A DNA stretch of 9,068 nucleotides from Pseudomonadota bacterium (GCA_003242425.1 QGUL01000044.1:1-9068), one strand, 5' to 3'. Shown: positions 1 through 6,277, numbered from the stretch's first letter. Made by a program: numbers and translations. Notes: generated by a model not told the origin, from the sequence alone.

Positions 1-293
1 CCGTCACGCACGGGAGTCCGCACGCTGTCCTCTACGCCCCGTGTATGGCCGGGAGGGCACACCACAAAACCGGCGATCTCGGCGCCGAACACCGGATGAC
101 CGTAACGCGCATACACCTCCTGGTTCTGGTTGGCGTTGATGAGGATGTCGGCCACCTGCGGCGCGAGCCGTTCCAGCACCCATTCCACCATCGGCCGCTC
201 GCGCAGCAATTGCAGGCCCTTGTCCACGCCGCCCATGCGGCGGCCCTGGCCGCCGGCCAGGACGAGTCCGGTGGTGTCGTTCACGCCGTTCAC
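1..293 (-). CDS. mobA: Molybdenum cofactor guanylyltransferase MobA, N-terminal part (runs off left edge)
   Basis: MobA transfers GMP from GTP to molybdopterin, making the guanine dinucleotide cofactor (MGD) that formate dehydrogenases carry. Translating the minus strand from a GTG at 293-291 gives 97 residues. They contain the nucleotide-binding signature LVLAGGQGRRMGGVDKGLQ (residues 10-28), then PMVEWVLERLAPQV and the ILINANQNQEVYARYG segment, all typical of MobA. The GTG overlaps the fdhD stop as GTGA, which suggests translational coupling. A second in-frame GTG three codons later is a possible alternative start. After AEIAGF (residue 76, about position 66) the translation no longer looks like MobA, where a GPLAG-type segment is expected. 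A different frame shows traces of it, so the outermost 65 bases are probably erroneous. The family call is firm; the C-terminal half is outside the window. Confidence 0.9.
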   Translation of the reverse strand, partial: MNGVNDTTGLVLAGGQGRRMGGVDKGLQLLRERPMVEWVLERLAPQVADILINANQNQEVYARYGHPVFGAEIAGFVVCPPGHTRGVEDSVRTPVRD

Positions 294-1126
294 GCCAGCA
301 TCGTCGGCATGCTGGTCTTGAGGAACCGATGCCGGCCGGTGAAGAGCAGATAGTGCTTGTTGTAGGCGCGGCCGAACATGGTCATGTTGACCTTGTTCGC
401 CACTTCCCAGCCCATGCGCGTGAGGCCAGAGCGCGAGACGAGGAAAGGAATGCGCATCTGCGCCGCCTTGATCACCATTTCCGAGGTGAGGCGGCCCGTG
501 GTGTAGAAGATCTTGTCGGAGCCGTCCACGTCGTCGAGCCACATCTGCCCGGCGATGGCGTCGACGGCGTTGTGGCGGCCGACGTCCTCGATGAAATAGA
601 TCACTTCGCTCGCACCGTCGCCGTTGGTGAGGAGCGCGCAGCCGTGCACCGCACCCGCGGCCTTGTACACCGTCTCGCGCTTGCGCACCGCGTCGAGCGC
701 CGCCCACAGCGTGTCTTCGCGCAGTTGCACGTCGTCGCGCAGCCTGATGCTGTCGATTTCCTCCATCAGATCGCCGAACACCGTGCCCTGGCCGCAGCCG
801 GTGGTGACGGTGCGTTTCTCCATCTTACGGTCGAGGTCGGCGATGCCCTGACGCGTGGTGACAGCGACCGAGTTGGTCTCCCAGTCGACCTGCACCGCGG
901 CGATCTCGTCGATCGAACGTACCAGCCGCTGGTTGCGCAGATAGCCGATGGCGAGCGCTTCCGGCGCCTGGCCCAGGGTCATGAGCGTCAGGATCTCGCG
1001 CTTGTCGAGGTAGAGCGTGAGCGGATTCTCGCCGGCGATGGAAGTGCGCAGCACTTCGCCGAACTCGTTCATCGCCTCAACCTCGAACGTGAGCGGACAG
1101 GTGGCGTGCGTGATGCTCGGTTTCAT
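290..1126 (-). CDS. fdhD: Formate dehydrogenase accessory sulfurtransferase FdhD
   Basis: FdhD carries sulfur from a cysteine desulfurase (IscS in E. coli) to the molybdenum cofactor before its insertion into formate dehydrogenase, and is essential for FDH activity. The 278-residue protein has full family length. It shows NPLTLYLDKREILTLMTLG (34-52), TTGCGQGTVFGDLM (108-121), AGAVHGCAL (157-165), EDVGRHNAVDA (180-190), TGRLTSEMV (210-218) and SRSGLT (231-236). The catalytic loop reads C111-G-Q-G, so only the first Cys of the E. coli CxxC pair is kept. The ATG at 1126 is preceded by a weak GGGAAAG ribosome site 27 bp after moaA; Met19 is a less likely start. It lies between moaA and mobA and overlaps the mobA start by 4 bp, consistent with one transcript for cofactor supply to the FDH encoded on the other strand. 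Confidence 0.96.
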   Translation of the reverse strand: MKPSITHATCPLTFEVEAMNEFGEVLRTSIAGENPLTLYLDKREILTLMTLGQAPEALAIGYLRNQRLVRSIDEIAAVQVDWETNSVAVTTRQGIADLDRKMEKRTVTTGCGQGTVFGDLMEEIDSIRLRDDVQLREDTLWAALDAVRKRETVYKAAGAVHGCALLTNGDGASEVIYFIEDVGRHNAVDAIAGQMWLDDVDGSDKIFYTTGRLTSEMVIKAAQMRIPFLVSRSGLTRMGWEVANKVNMTMFGRAYNKHYLLFTGRHRFLKTSMPTMLA

Positions 1127-1153
1127 GGCTTTCCCGTGTCGGGGCGGAGCGCG

Positions 1154-2239
1154 CTATCCGCCGATGTAGGACATCTCGATTTTCTGCATGCGCGCCGTTT
1201 CCTTGGTGCGAATCTCGGAATAGCGATCGCTGCGCGCCTGCCAGATGGCGGCGATGGCGTCGGCGATTTCCTCGTCGCTCGCGCCGCCGCGCAGCAGCGC
1301 GCGGAAGTCGTAGCCGGCGCTGGCGAACAGACAGGTGTAGAGCTTGCCTTCGGTCGACAGCCGCGCGCGCGTGCAGGTACCGCAGAAGGCCTGCGTCACC
1401 GAGGAGATGACGCCGATCTCGCCGCCGCCGTCGCGATAGCGCCAGCGTTGCGCGACCTCGCCCTCGTAGTTCGGGTCGATGGGCTCCAGCGGCATTTCGG
1501 CGTCGATGCGGCGGATCACTTCGGCCGAGGGCACCACGTCGTCCATGCGCCAGCCGTTGGTGGCGCCCACGTCCATGAATTCGATGAAGCGCAGGATGTG
1601 CCCGCTGCCCTTGAAACGGCGCGCCATGTCGACGATGCAATGATCGTTGACGCCGCGTTTCACCACCATGTTGATCTTGACCGGCGTGAGACCCGCGGCC
1701 GCGGCCGCCTCGATGCCTTCCAGCACCTTGGCGACCGGGAATTCGACGTCATTGATGGCCTGGAACACCGCGTCGTCGAGCGAATCGAGGCTCACGGTGA
1801 CGCGATCGAGCCCCGCGTCCTTGAGCGCGCGCGCTTTGCGCGCGAGCAGGGAGCCGTTGGTGGTGAGCGTGAGCTCCAGACCGCCGATGTCCGCCAGCAT
1901 TTCGATCAGGCGTTCGATGTTGCGGCGGAGCAGCGGCTCGCCCCCGGTCAGCCGGATCTTGCGCACGCCATGCTGCTTGAACAGCCGCGCGAGCCGCACG
2001 ATCTCCTCGAACGTCAGCACTTCCGAGTGCGGCAGGAAGGGGTGGTCCTTGCCGAAGACCTCCTTCGGCATGCAATAGGTGCAGCGAAAGTTGCAGCGGT
2101 CGGTGACCGAGATGCGCAGGTCGTGCAGGCGCCGCTGGCGCGTATCGCGCAAAGGTTCGCCGGGCGCGCGCAATACCCGCGCGCGCGGTATGGTCTTGTC
2201 GCGCCGGATATCGCGGATGGGAATGACTCGATTGCTCAT
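1154..2239 (-). CDS. moaA: GTP 3',8-cyclase MoaA (radical SAM, molybdopterin synthesis step 1)
   Basis: MoaA is a radical SAM enzyme that rearranges GTP to 3',8-cyclo-7,8-dihydro-GTP, which MoaC converts to cyclic pyranopterin monophosphate. From the ATG at 2239 the protein has 361 residues, slightly longer than usual because of an arginine-rich N-terminal extension of about 35 residues. The SAM cluster motif is C49-NFR-C53-TY-C56, followed by TGGEPLL (98-104). The second, substrate-side cluster is C286-GT-C289 plus C303 in [20 protein letters not shown]. The protein ends in the conserved Gly-Gly tail (SYIGG). The frame is open upstream to an ATG at 2299, but 2239 is preferred because a GAGG ribosome site precedes it at good spacing and the extra 20 residues look non-coding. 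Having its own moaA beside FDH genes suggests a dedicated or extra copy; whether another exists elsewhere in the genome is unknown. Confidence 0.96.
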   Translation of the reverse strand: MSNRVIPIRDIRRDKTIPRARVLRAPGEPLRDTRQRRLHDLRISVTDRCNFRCTYCMPKEVFGKDHPFLPHSEVLTFEEIVRLARLFKQHGVRKIRLTGGEPLLRRNIERLIEMLADIGGLELTLTTNGSLLARKARALKDAGLDRVTVSLDSLDDAVFQAINDVEFPVAKVLEGIEAAAAAGLTPVKINMVVKRGVNDHCIVDMARRFKGSGHILRFIEFMDVGATNGWRMDDVVPSAEVIRRIDAEMPLEPIDPNYEGEVAQRWRYRDGGGEIGVISSVTQAFCGTCTRARLSTEGKLYTCLFASAGYDFRALLRGGASDEEIADAIAAIWQARSDRYSEIRTKETARMQKIEMSYIGG

Positions 2240-2339
2240 GGCGCCTCGGCACCGCATTTGTACAAGGCCATGCCGCCGTGCTTGCTTCGCTTTGTGCACT
2301 GGAGGATCATGACCGCCACCGCCATTTTAAGCCACGGGC
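2240..2339. promoter_or_regulatory. Divergent intergenic region between moaA and the DUF3305 gene
   Basis: These 100 bp must hold the start signals for both divergent gene groups, but no convincing -35/-10 pair is visible on either strand. It contains a short perfect palindrome TTGTACAA (about 2258-2265) and a strong GGAGG (2301-2305) just before an ATG at 2309 that is out of frame with the downstream DUF3305 gene. The space is too small and lacks the structure for a full molybdenum-cofactor riboswitch of the kind that precedes E. coli moaA. The regulatory assignment rests on position only. Confidence 0.4.
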
Positions 2340-2807
2340 ATGGACAGAACGAGTTTCGCGATGGGCGTGGTAATGGAACGCCGCATCCTCGCCAATCGCT
2401 GGCAGACCGAGCAATGGGTGCCGATCGCCGTCGATACCGATGCAGCGGAATCGGCGCCGCCGCAGCTGATCTATAAGGACATGTCCTGCGAGCGTTGGTT
2501 GCACCCCGGACTCGAAATGCGTCTTTATCGGGACGAGGCCGAAGGCTATTTTCTCAACTGCAGCACGGCACAGCCGGTGGTGTTCGTGTCCTGGCGCATG
2601 GAGGAGGACCGGGCGCGGCCCTGGCTGATCACCGCCAGCTACAACGAGGCGTCGCGTCTGCTCGATGCCGGCGAGCAGGTCGAAGGGGTGCCGATGCCGG
2701 AGCCGGTCTTGCGGGACGTTTCGGCTTACGTGCAGCTGCACTACAGGCCGCAGCCGAAGAAGCGGATCCGTCCGCCTTCATTCAGAGGAGCGCGTCGGGA
2801 CGAATGA
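2340..2807 (+). CDS. DUF3305 family protein of formate dehydrogenase loci
   Basis: This 155-residue soluble protein matches what I know of DUF3305, a family of unknown function found next to formate dehydrogenase genes. Visible hallmarks are GVVMERRILANRWQTEQW (9-26), VFVSWRMEED (81-90), the ITASYNEASRLLDAGE segment with PMPEPVL, and a basic tail HYRPQPKKRIRPPSF (134-148). There is no signal peptide or membrane segment, so it should be cytoplasmic. Its stop overlaps the start of the DUF3306 gene as ATGA, implying coupled translation and probably a joint role in FDH assembly; that role is inferred only from context. The start is uncertain. ATG 2340 has no good ribosome site, Met8 (2361) and Met12 (2373) are alternatives, and the best Shine-Dalgarno belongs to an out-of-frame ATG at 2309. 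Confidence 0.85.
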   Translation: MDRTSFAMGVVMERRILANRWQTEQWVPIAVDTDAAESAPPQLIYKDMSCERWLHPGLEMRLYRDEAEGYFLNCSTAQPVVFVSWRMEEDRARPWLITASYNEASRLLDAGEQVEGVPMPEPVLRDVSAYVQLHYRPQPKKRIRPPSFRGARRDE

Positions 2808-3445
2808 GCGACGAGACTTTTCTTGCACGCTGGATGCGCCGCAAGGCCGCGGCGCGCAAAGGGGCCGAAGTGCCCGCGGAAGAACGGGAGCCGCGCGAGC
2901 CCGCCATGGCGCCGGCTGTGTCTACGCCTGTGGCGGCATCCGAAACCGCTGCGCCGCCGGCGCAGCCCGCATCCGGGACTTCGCCGGGCGAGGGCGAGCA
3001 GACTGCGCAGTCCGAGTTGCCCCCGCTGGAGGAATTGCGCGGCATCGCCTCGGAGTACCGTGACTTCATGCGTCCCGAGGTCGACAAAGAGACGCGTATG
3101 GCGGCGTTGAAGCGGCTGTTCCACGATCCGCATTTCAACCGCATGGACGGGCTGGACGTCTATATCGACGACTACACCCAACCCGATCCCATTCCGCCTG
3201 CCATGCTGGCCGGGCTGCAGCACGCCCGCTCGCTGCTGTTCGACGAGCCGATCCCGCAAGCGCCTGTCGGCGAATCGACAGCGGCCGGCGAGACATCGGC
3301 CGAAACCACCGGTACCGAAGCAGACACTACGGCTGCGGGCCCGGAAATCCGCGCAAGTGAGGACAGCCCGGTAGCGAATGAAGGGGCGGAAGACGGCGGC
3401 AAGGACCACGCCGCGACTGTGAAAGAACCCAGCCGGCCTACCTGA
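2804..3445 (+). CDS. DUF3306 family protein of formate dehydrogenase loci
   Basis: The product has 213 residues with a conserved core and variable flanks. It opens with SDETFLARWMRRKAAARKG (2-20), the FLxRWxRRK start typical of DUF3306. A long Ala/Pro/Glu-rich stretch that is probably disordered follows (about 21-70). The conserved block is LPPLEELRGIASEYRDFM (72-89), then RMAALKRLFHDPHFNRMDGLDVYIDDY (98-124) and DPIPPAML. The last 65 residues are again low-complexity, rich in Ala, Thr, Glu and Gly. No signal peptide, cysteine motif or membrane segment is visible. The ATG at 2804 overlaps the DUF3305 stop; an AGAGGAG sits rather far upstream (13-nt spacing). The open frame extends back to 2495 but there it is only a shadow of the DUF3305 gene. 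Molecular function is unknown. Confidence 0.85.
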   Translation: MSDETFLARWMRRKAAARKGAEVPAEEREPREPAMAPAVSTPVAASETAAPPAQPASGTSPGEGEQTAQSELPPLEELRGIASEYRDFMRPEVDKETRMAALKRLFHDPHFNRMDGLDVYIDDYTQPDPIPPAMLAGLQHARSLLFDEPIPQAPVGESTAAGETSAETTGTEADTTAAGPEIRASEDSPVANEGAEDGGKDHAATVKEPSRPT

Positions 3446-3513
3446 TGCCACCAGATGGTCGCTTACCCGGTTGTCCGCTCATAAACAATATTTTTTGTGG
3501 CATTGAGATTTTA

Positions 3514-3542
3514 TTGGACCAATTACGCATTAGTGCTATGCT
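3514..3542 (+). promoter_or_regulatory. Candidate extended -10 sigma70 promoter
   Basis: The sequence shows TTGGAC (3514-3519), a 17-base spacer, and TATGCT (3537-3542). The -10 is preceded by TGC, making an extended -10 element (TGnTATGCT). Matches to consensus are 3 of 6 for the -35 and 4 of 6 for the -10, with ideal spacing and an AT-rich upstream tract. Transcription would start near 3549, giving a leader of about 30 nt before the ATG at 3580. It is well placed to drive the operon from the FeS protein to fdhA. This is a motif-based prediction only. Confidence 0.55.
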
Positions 3543-3559
3543 GTGTACGACATAGCACT
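3532..3559. promoter_or_regulatory. 28-bp palindromic operator candidate, ModE-like half-site spacing
   Basis: Two perfect 9-bp inverted arms, AGTGCTATG (3532-3540) and CATAGCACT (3551-3559), flank 10 bases. The core is GCTAT, 12 bases, ATAGC. The E. coli ModE (molybdate-responsive regulator) consensus also has GCTAT/ATAGC-type half-sites 12 bases apart, but with more A/T at the inner positions than here. The palindrome covers the predicted -10 and transcription start, a geometry suited to repression. Being dyad-symmetric operator DNA is well supported by the sequence; the identity of the binding protein is an inference. Confidence 0.55.
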
Positions 3560-3579
3560 TCTGTGCGACAGAGAAAGGG

Positions 3580-5652
3580 ATGCAAGGCCGGCGGCTGAAA
3601 CTCTGCAGTTGTAATGGCACCCTGCGTCTGGACGCTGCGGCGCTCCAACGGGCCCTGAGTGCCGACGCGTCGCTGAGCGTGCATGAGCAACTGTGCCGGC
3701 GCGAGATCGGGGCCTTCCAGGCCGACGCCGGCCACGACTGCTTGGTGGCCTGTACCCAGGAAGCGCCGCTGTTCAGCGAACTCGCCGCGGCCGCCGAAAG
3801 CCAGGCCGATCTGCGCTTCGTCAACATCCGCGAGCACGCCGGCTGGTCGGCCGAAGGCGATCAGGCCACGCCCAAGATCGCCGCGCTCATCGCCGCGGCC
3901 CAGCTCCCGGCGCCCGAGCCCGTTCCCAACGTCACTTACAAGTCCAACGGCCGTACGCTCATCCTCGGCCCCGCCGCGCTGGCGTTGCCCTGGGCCGAGC
4001 AACTCGCGTCGCAGCTCGAAGTCGCGGTGCTGATCACCGACGAGGCGCGCGGCGTGGAGCTCCCGGTGGACCGCCGCTATCCCATCTGGTCGGGCAAGGT
4101 TTCGAGTTTGCGCGGCTGGCTCGGCGCCTTCGAGCTGCAGTGGCAGCCGCGCAATCCCATCGACCTCGAGGTCTGTACGCGCTGCAACGCCTGTATCGCC
4201 GCCTGTCCCGAGCAGGCCATCGATTACAGCTACCAGATCGATCTCGACAAGTGCAAAGGTCATCGTGCCTGCGTGCAGGCCTGCGGCTCGATCCAGGCCA
4301 TCGACTTCGAGCGCAACGCTGCGCCGCGTACCGCACAGTTCGATCTGGTGTTCGATCTCGGCGCCGCGCCGAGCATCACGGTTCCCTACAAACCGCAGGG
4401 CTATTTCGCCCCGGGACCGGATCCGCTCGCCCAGGGGCGTGCCGCGGCGCAGCTCGTCTACATGGTGGGCGAGTTCGACAAGCCCAAGTTCTTCCAATAC
4501 GACGCCAAGCGCTGCGTCCACAGCCGTTCGAAGAAGGAGGGCTGCAGCAACTGCATCGAGGTCTGTTCCACCGGCGCCATTGCCCCGCACGGCGACGGCA
4601 TCCGTGTGGAGCCGCATCTTTGCGCGGGCTGCGGCGCCTGTACGAGCGTGTGCCCCAGCGGGGCGATCACCTACGCCTATCCGCGCGTGGCGGAGACCGG
4701 CGCGCGGCTGAAGAGGATACTCTCAGTCTACCGCGCCGCGGGCGGCGAGCATGCGGCGCTGCTGTTCCACAACGCCGCGGACAGCCGCGAGCTCATTGCG
4801 CGGCTCGCGCGCCAGGGCCGCGGTCTGCCCGCGCGCGTCATCCCGGTGGAGCGCTGGCATCCGGCCTCGGTGGGCATCGATCTGCTGCTCGGCGCCGTGG
4901 CCTACGGCGCAAGCCAGGTGCTGTTGTTGCTGACCCGCAAGGAGGCGGACGAATACGGGGCGGCGCTGGAACGCCAGCTCGGCTATGCCGAAGCGATCCT
5001 GCAGGGACTCGGCTATACGGGCGAGCATTTCCGCATCCTCGTTCCCGACGGCATCGCCGCGCTGGAGCACGCGCTCTGGACGTTGACACCCGCCGCCGCG
5101 CCCGCGGAAGCCGCGCGCTTCGATCTCGGCAACGACAAGCGCAACACGCTGGACTTCGTCTTCGATCATCTCGCGCGCCACGCGCCGCAGCCGGCCGAGG
5201 AAATCGCGCTGCCTGCCGGCGCGCCCTTCGGCCGCGTGAACGTGGACATCGGCAAATGCACCTTGTGTCTGGCCTGTGCGAGCGCCTGTCCGCAGTCGGC
5301 GCTGGTGGACGGCCGCGACGTGCCGGCTTTGCGCTTCATCGAACGCAATTGCGTGCAATGCGGGCTGTGCGTGAACACCTGTCCCGAGGACGCGCTGTCG
5401 CTCACGCCGCGGCTCGTGCTGGCCGACTACGCGAAGAAGGAGGTCACGCTCAACCAGGCCGATCCCTTCCATTGCGTGCGCTGCGGCACGGCATTCGGCA
5501 CCAAACAGGTGGTGGAGAGCATGCTCGGCCGGCTGAGCACCCACTGGATGTTCAGCGACGAGCGCGCGCGGCGCCGGCTGCAGATGTGCGCCGACTGCCG
5601 CGTCATCGACATGATGGAAGCCGAGGAGGAATCCTCGGCCCTGAAACAGTGA
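3580..5652 (+). CDS. Multi-cluster 4Fe-4S protein of the FDH operon (HdrA/MvhD-like mosaic)
   Basis: This 690-residue cytoplasmic iron-sulfur protein is typically found upstream of such FDH genes; its exact electron partners are unknown. The N-terminus (about 5-108) resembles the HdrA N-terminal domain: C9-S-C11-NG, C39, LVACTQEAPLF (C58), then VNIREHAGW and ATPKIAALI. Residues 125-160 look like a worn Rossmann segment (LILGPAALALP). Ferredoxin modules follow. C199/C202/C205/C209 pairs with an atypical C225-x2-H228-x2-C231-x3-C235. C312/C322/C325/C329 pairs with C348/C351/C354/C358. C560/C563/C566/C570 pairs with C591/C594/C597/C601. Residues 418-490 resemble an MvhD/FlpD domain without its cysteines. 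The C-terminus has two CxxC pairs (C632/C635 and C670/C673), possibly binding a metal. There are no transmembrane or signal segments. It ends 10 bp before the chaperone gene, in the same operon. Confidence 0.85.
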   Translation: MQGRRLKLCSCNGTLRLDAAALQRALSADASLSVHEQLCRREIGAFQADAGHDCLVACTQEAPLFSELAAAAESQADLRFVNIREHAGWSAEGDQATPKIAALIAAAQLPAPEPVPNVTYKSNGRTLILGPAALALPWAEQLASQLEVAVLITDEARGVELPVDRRYPIWSGKVSSLRGWLGAFELQWQPRNPIDLEVCTRCNACIAACPEQAIDYSYQIDLDKCKGHRACVQACGSIQAIDFERNAAPRTAQFDLVFDLGAAPSITVPYKPQGYFAPGPDPLAQGRAAAQLVYMVGEFDKPKFFQYDAKRCVHSRSKKEGCSNCIEVCSTGAIAPHGDGIRVEPHLCAGCGACTSVCPSGAITYAYPRVAETGARLKRILSVYRAAGGEHAALLFHNAADSRELIARLARQGRGLPARVIPVERWHPASVGIDLLLGAVAYGASQVLLLLTRKEADEYGAALERQLGYAEAILQGLGYTGEHFRILVPDGIAALEHALWTLTPAAAPAEAARFDLGNDKRNTLDFVFDHLARHAPQPAEEIALPAGAPFGRVNVDIGKCTLCLACASACPQSALVDGRDVPALRFIERNCVQCGLCVNTCPEDALSLTPRLVLADYAKKEVTLNQADPFHCVRCGTAFGTKQVVESMLGRLSTHWMFSDERARRRLQMCADCRVIDMMEAEEESSALKQ

Positions 5653-5662
5653 GAGGCAGACC

Positions 5663-6277
5663 GTGAGCACCGTGCCGCTGCAGACCCTGAACCCCGAAGC
5701 GCAGGCGCGTGCCGACTGGTATGCCTTTCTGGCACGCATCTGGTACGGCGGCCCGGACGCGCAACTGCTCGCCGCCATGGCGGGTGCGGACGACGTGGTG
5801 GCCGAACATCCGGAAGCGCCGCTCGAGCAGGCCTGGCGGCGGCTTGCGCAGTCCGCGCAGGTGATCGACGCCGAAACGGCGTGCATCGAGTACGACAGCG
5901 TCTTCGTCGGCACGGGCAAGGCCGAGGTGACGCTCTACATGGCGCACTACCTGCCCGGCGAGACGGGCAAGGACAGGTACCTGGTCCAGTTGCGCCAGCT
6001 TCTGCAGCAATGGGGGCTGACGCGCGTCGAAAAGGCGCGCGAGCCCGAAGACCATCTGGCCGCGTTGTGCGAGGTGATGCGCCATCTCATCCTCGCCGGT
6101 GGTCCGGAAGAGCGCACGCTCGACCGGCAGGCGGAGCTGTTCAAGCGTTTTCTCGCACCGGGGTACGCGGCGTTCGCGGCCGCGGTGCGCGAATCGAGCG
6201 CCAATTTCTACAAAAACGTCGCAGGTTTCACCGAGACGTTCTTCCGCATCGAGGAACAGTCGTTCCAGATGCTGTAA
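5663..6277 (+). CDS. TorD/DmsD-family molybdoenzyme chaperone
   Basis: Proteins of this family bind the Tat leader and apo-form of molybdoenzyme catalytic subunits and hold them back from export until the cofactor is in place. The 204-residue, mostly helical product has usual family length. It carries the conserved EYDSVFVGTGKAEVTLY (76-92), LPGETGKDRYLVQLRQLL with GLTRVEKAR, and EPEDHLAALCEVMRHLI (127-143), whose ExxDH core is the family hallmark. It starts at GTG 5663, with GAGG 6 bases upstream, only 10 bp after the FeS-protein stop. The likely client is the FDH catalytic subunit two genes downstream, which has a Tat leader; that pairing is inferred from position. The small Tat protein between them could also be a client. 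Confidence 0.9.
   Translation: MSTVPLQTLNPEAQARADWYAFLARIWYGGPDAQLLAAMAGADDVVAEHPEAPLEQAWRRLAQSAQVIDAETACIEYDSVFVGTGKAEVTLYMAHYLPGETGKDRYLVQLRQLLQQWGLTRVEKAREPEDHLAALCEVMRHLILAGGPEERTLDRQAELFKRFLAPGYAAFAAAVRESSANFYKNVAGFTETFFRIEEQSFQML

Larger units (their letters stand above)
3446..3579 (+). other. AT-rich intergenic region upstream of the FeS-protein/FDH operon
   Basis: This gap stands out sharply: the 60 bases from 3481 to 3540 contain only 18 G or C, against about two-thirds in the coding DNA. It holds a candidate sigma70 promoter and a 28-bp palindrome, listed separately, plus an 11-bp palindrome ATTGGACCAAT (3513-3523) over the -35 element. I see no convincing Rho-independent terminator for the DUF3306 gene, so readthrough is possible. 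Only a weak purine-rich AGAAAGGG immediately precedes the next ATG. Confidence 0.75.

Noticed and set aside
2172..2192. Alternating GC inverted repeat (TACC...GGTA around CGCGCGCGC) in early moaA
   Set aside because: It lies in the Arg/Ala-rich coding start of moaA and is explained by codon usage; the centre does not pair properly.
2240..2339. Molybdenum-cofactor riboswitch upstream of moaA
   Set aside because: The leader is at most 100 nt and shows no multi-helix arrangement by eye; a covariance-model search would be needed to revive this idea.
329..2476. A 715-codon plus-strand frame opposite fdhD and moaA
   Set aside because: The minus-strand genes have unmistakable family motifs; the plus-strand product is His/Arg/Ala-rich low-information sequence typical of antisense frames in GC-rich DNA.
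3446..3512. Rho-independent terminator after the DUF3306 gene
   Set aside because: There is a run of six T but only very short stems (ACCA/TGGT, ACAA/TTGT) nearby; no stable GC-rich hairpin adjoins the T run.
3497..3515. Possible sigma54 promoter (TGGCAT followed by TTTTA)
   Set aside because: The -24 part is close to consensus but the essential GC of the -12 element is absent.
3500..3525. FNR-type anaerobic regulator site
   Set aside because: Only TTGAG occurs on one side; the TTGAT-N4-ATCAA dyad is not present.
3693..5666. A 657-codon plus-strand frame overlapping the FeS-protein gene
   Set aside because: Arg/Ala-rich shifted-frame shadow without motifs; the other frame carries all cysteine motifs.
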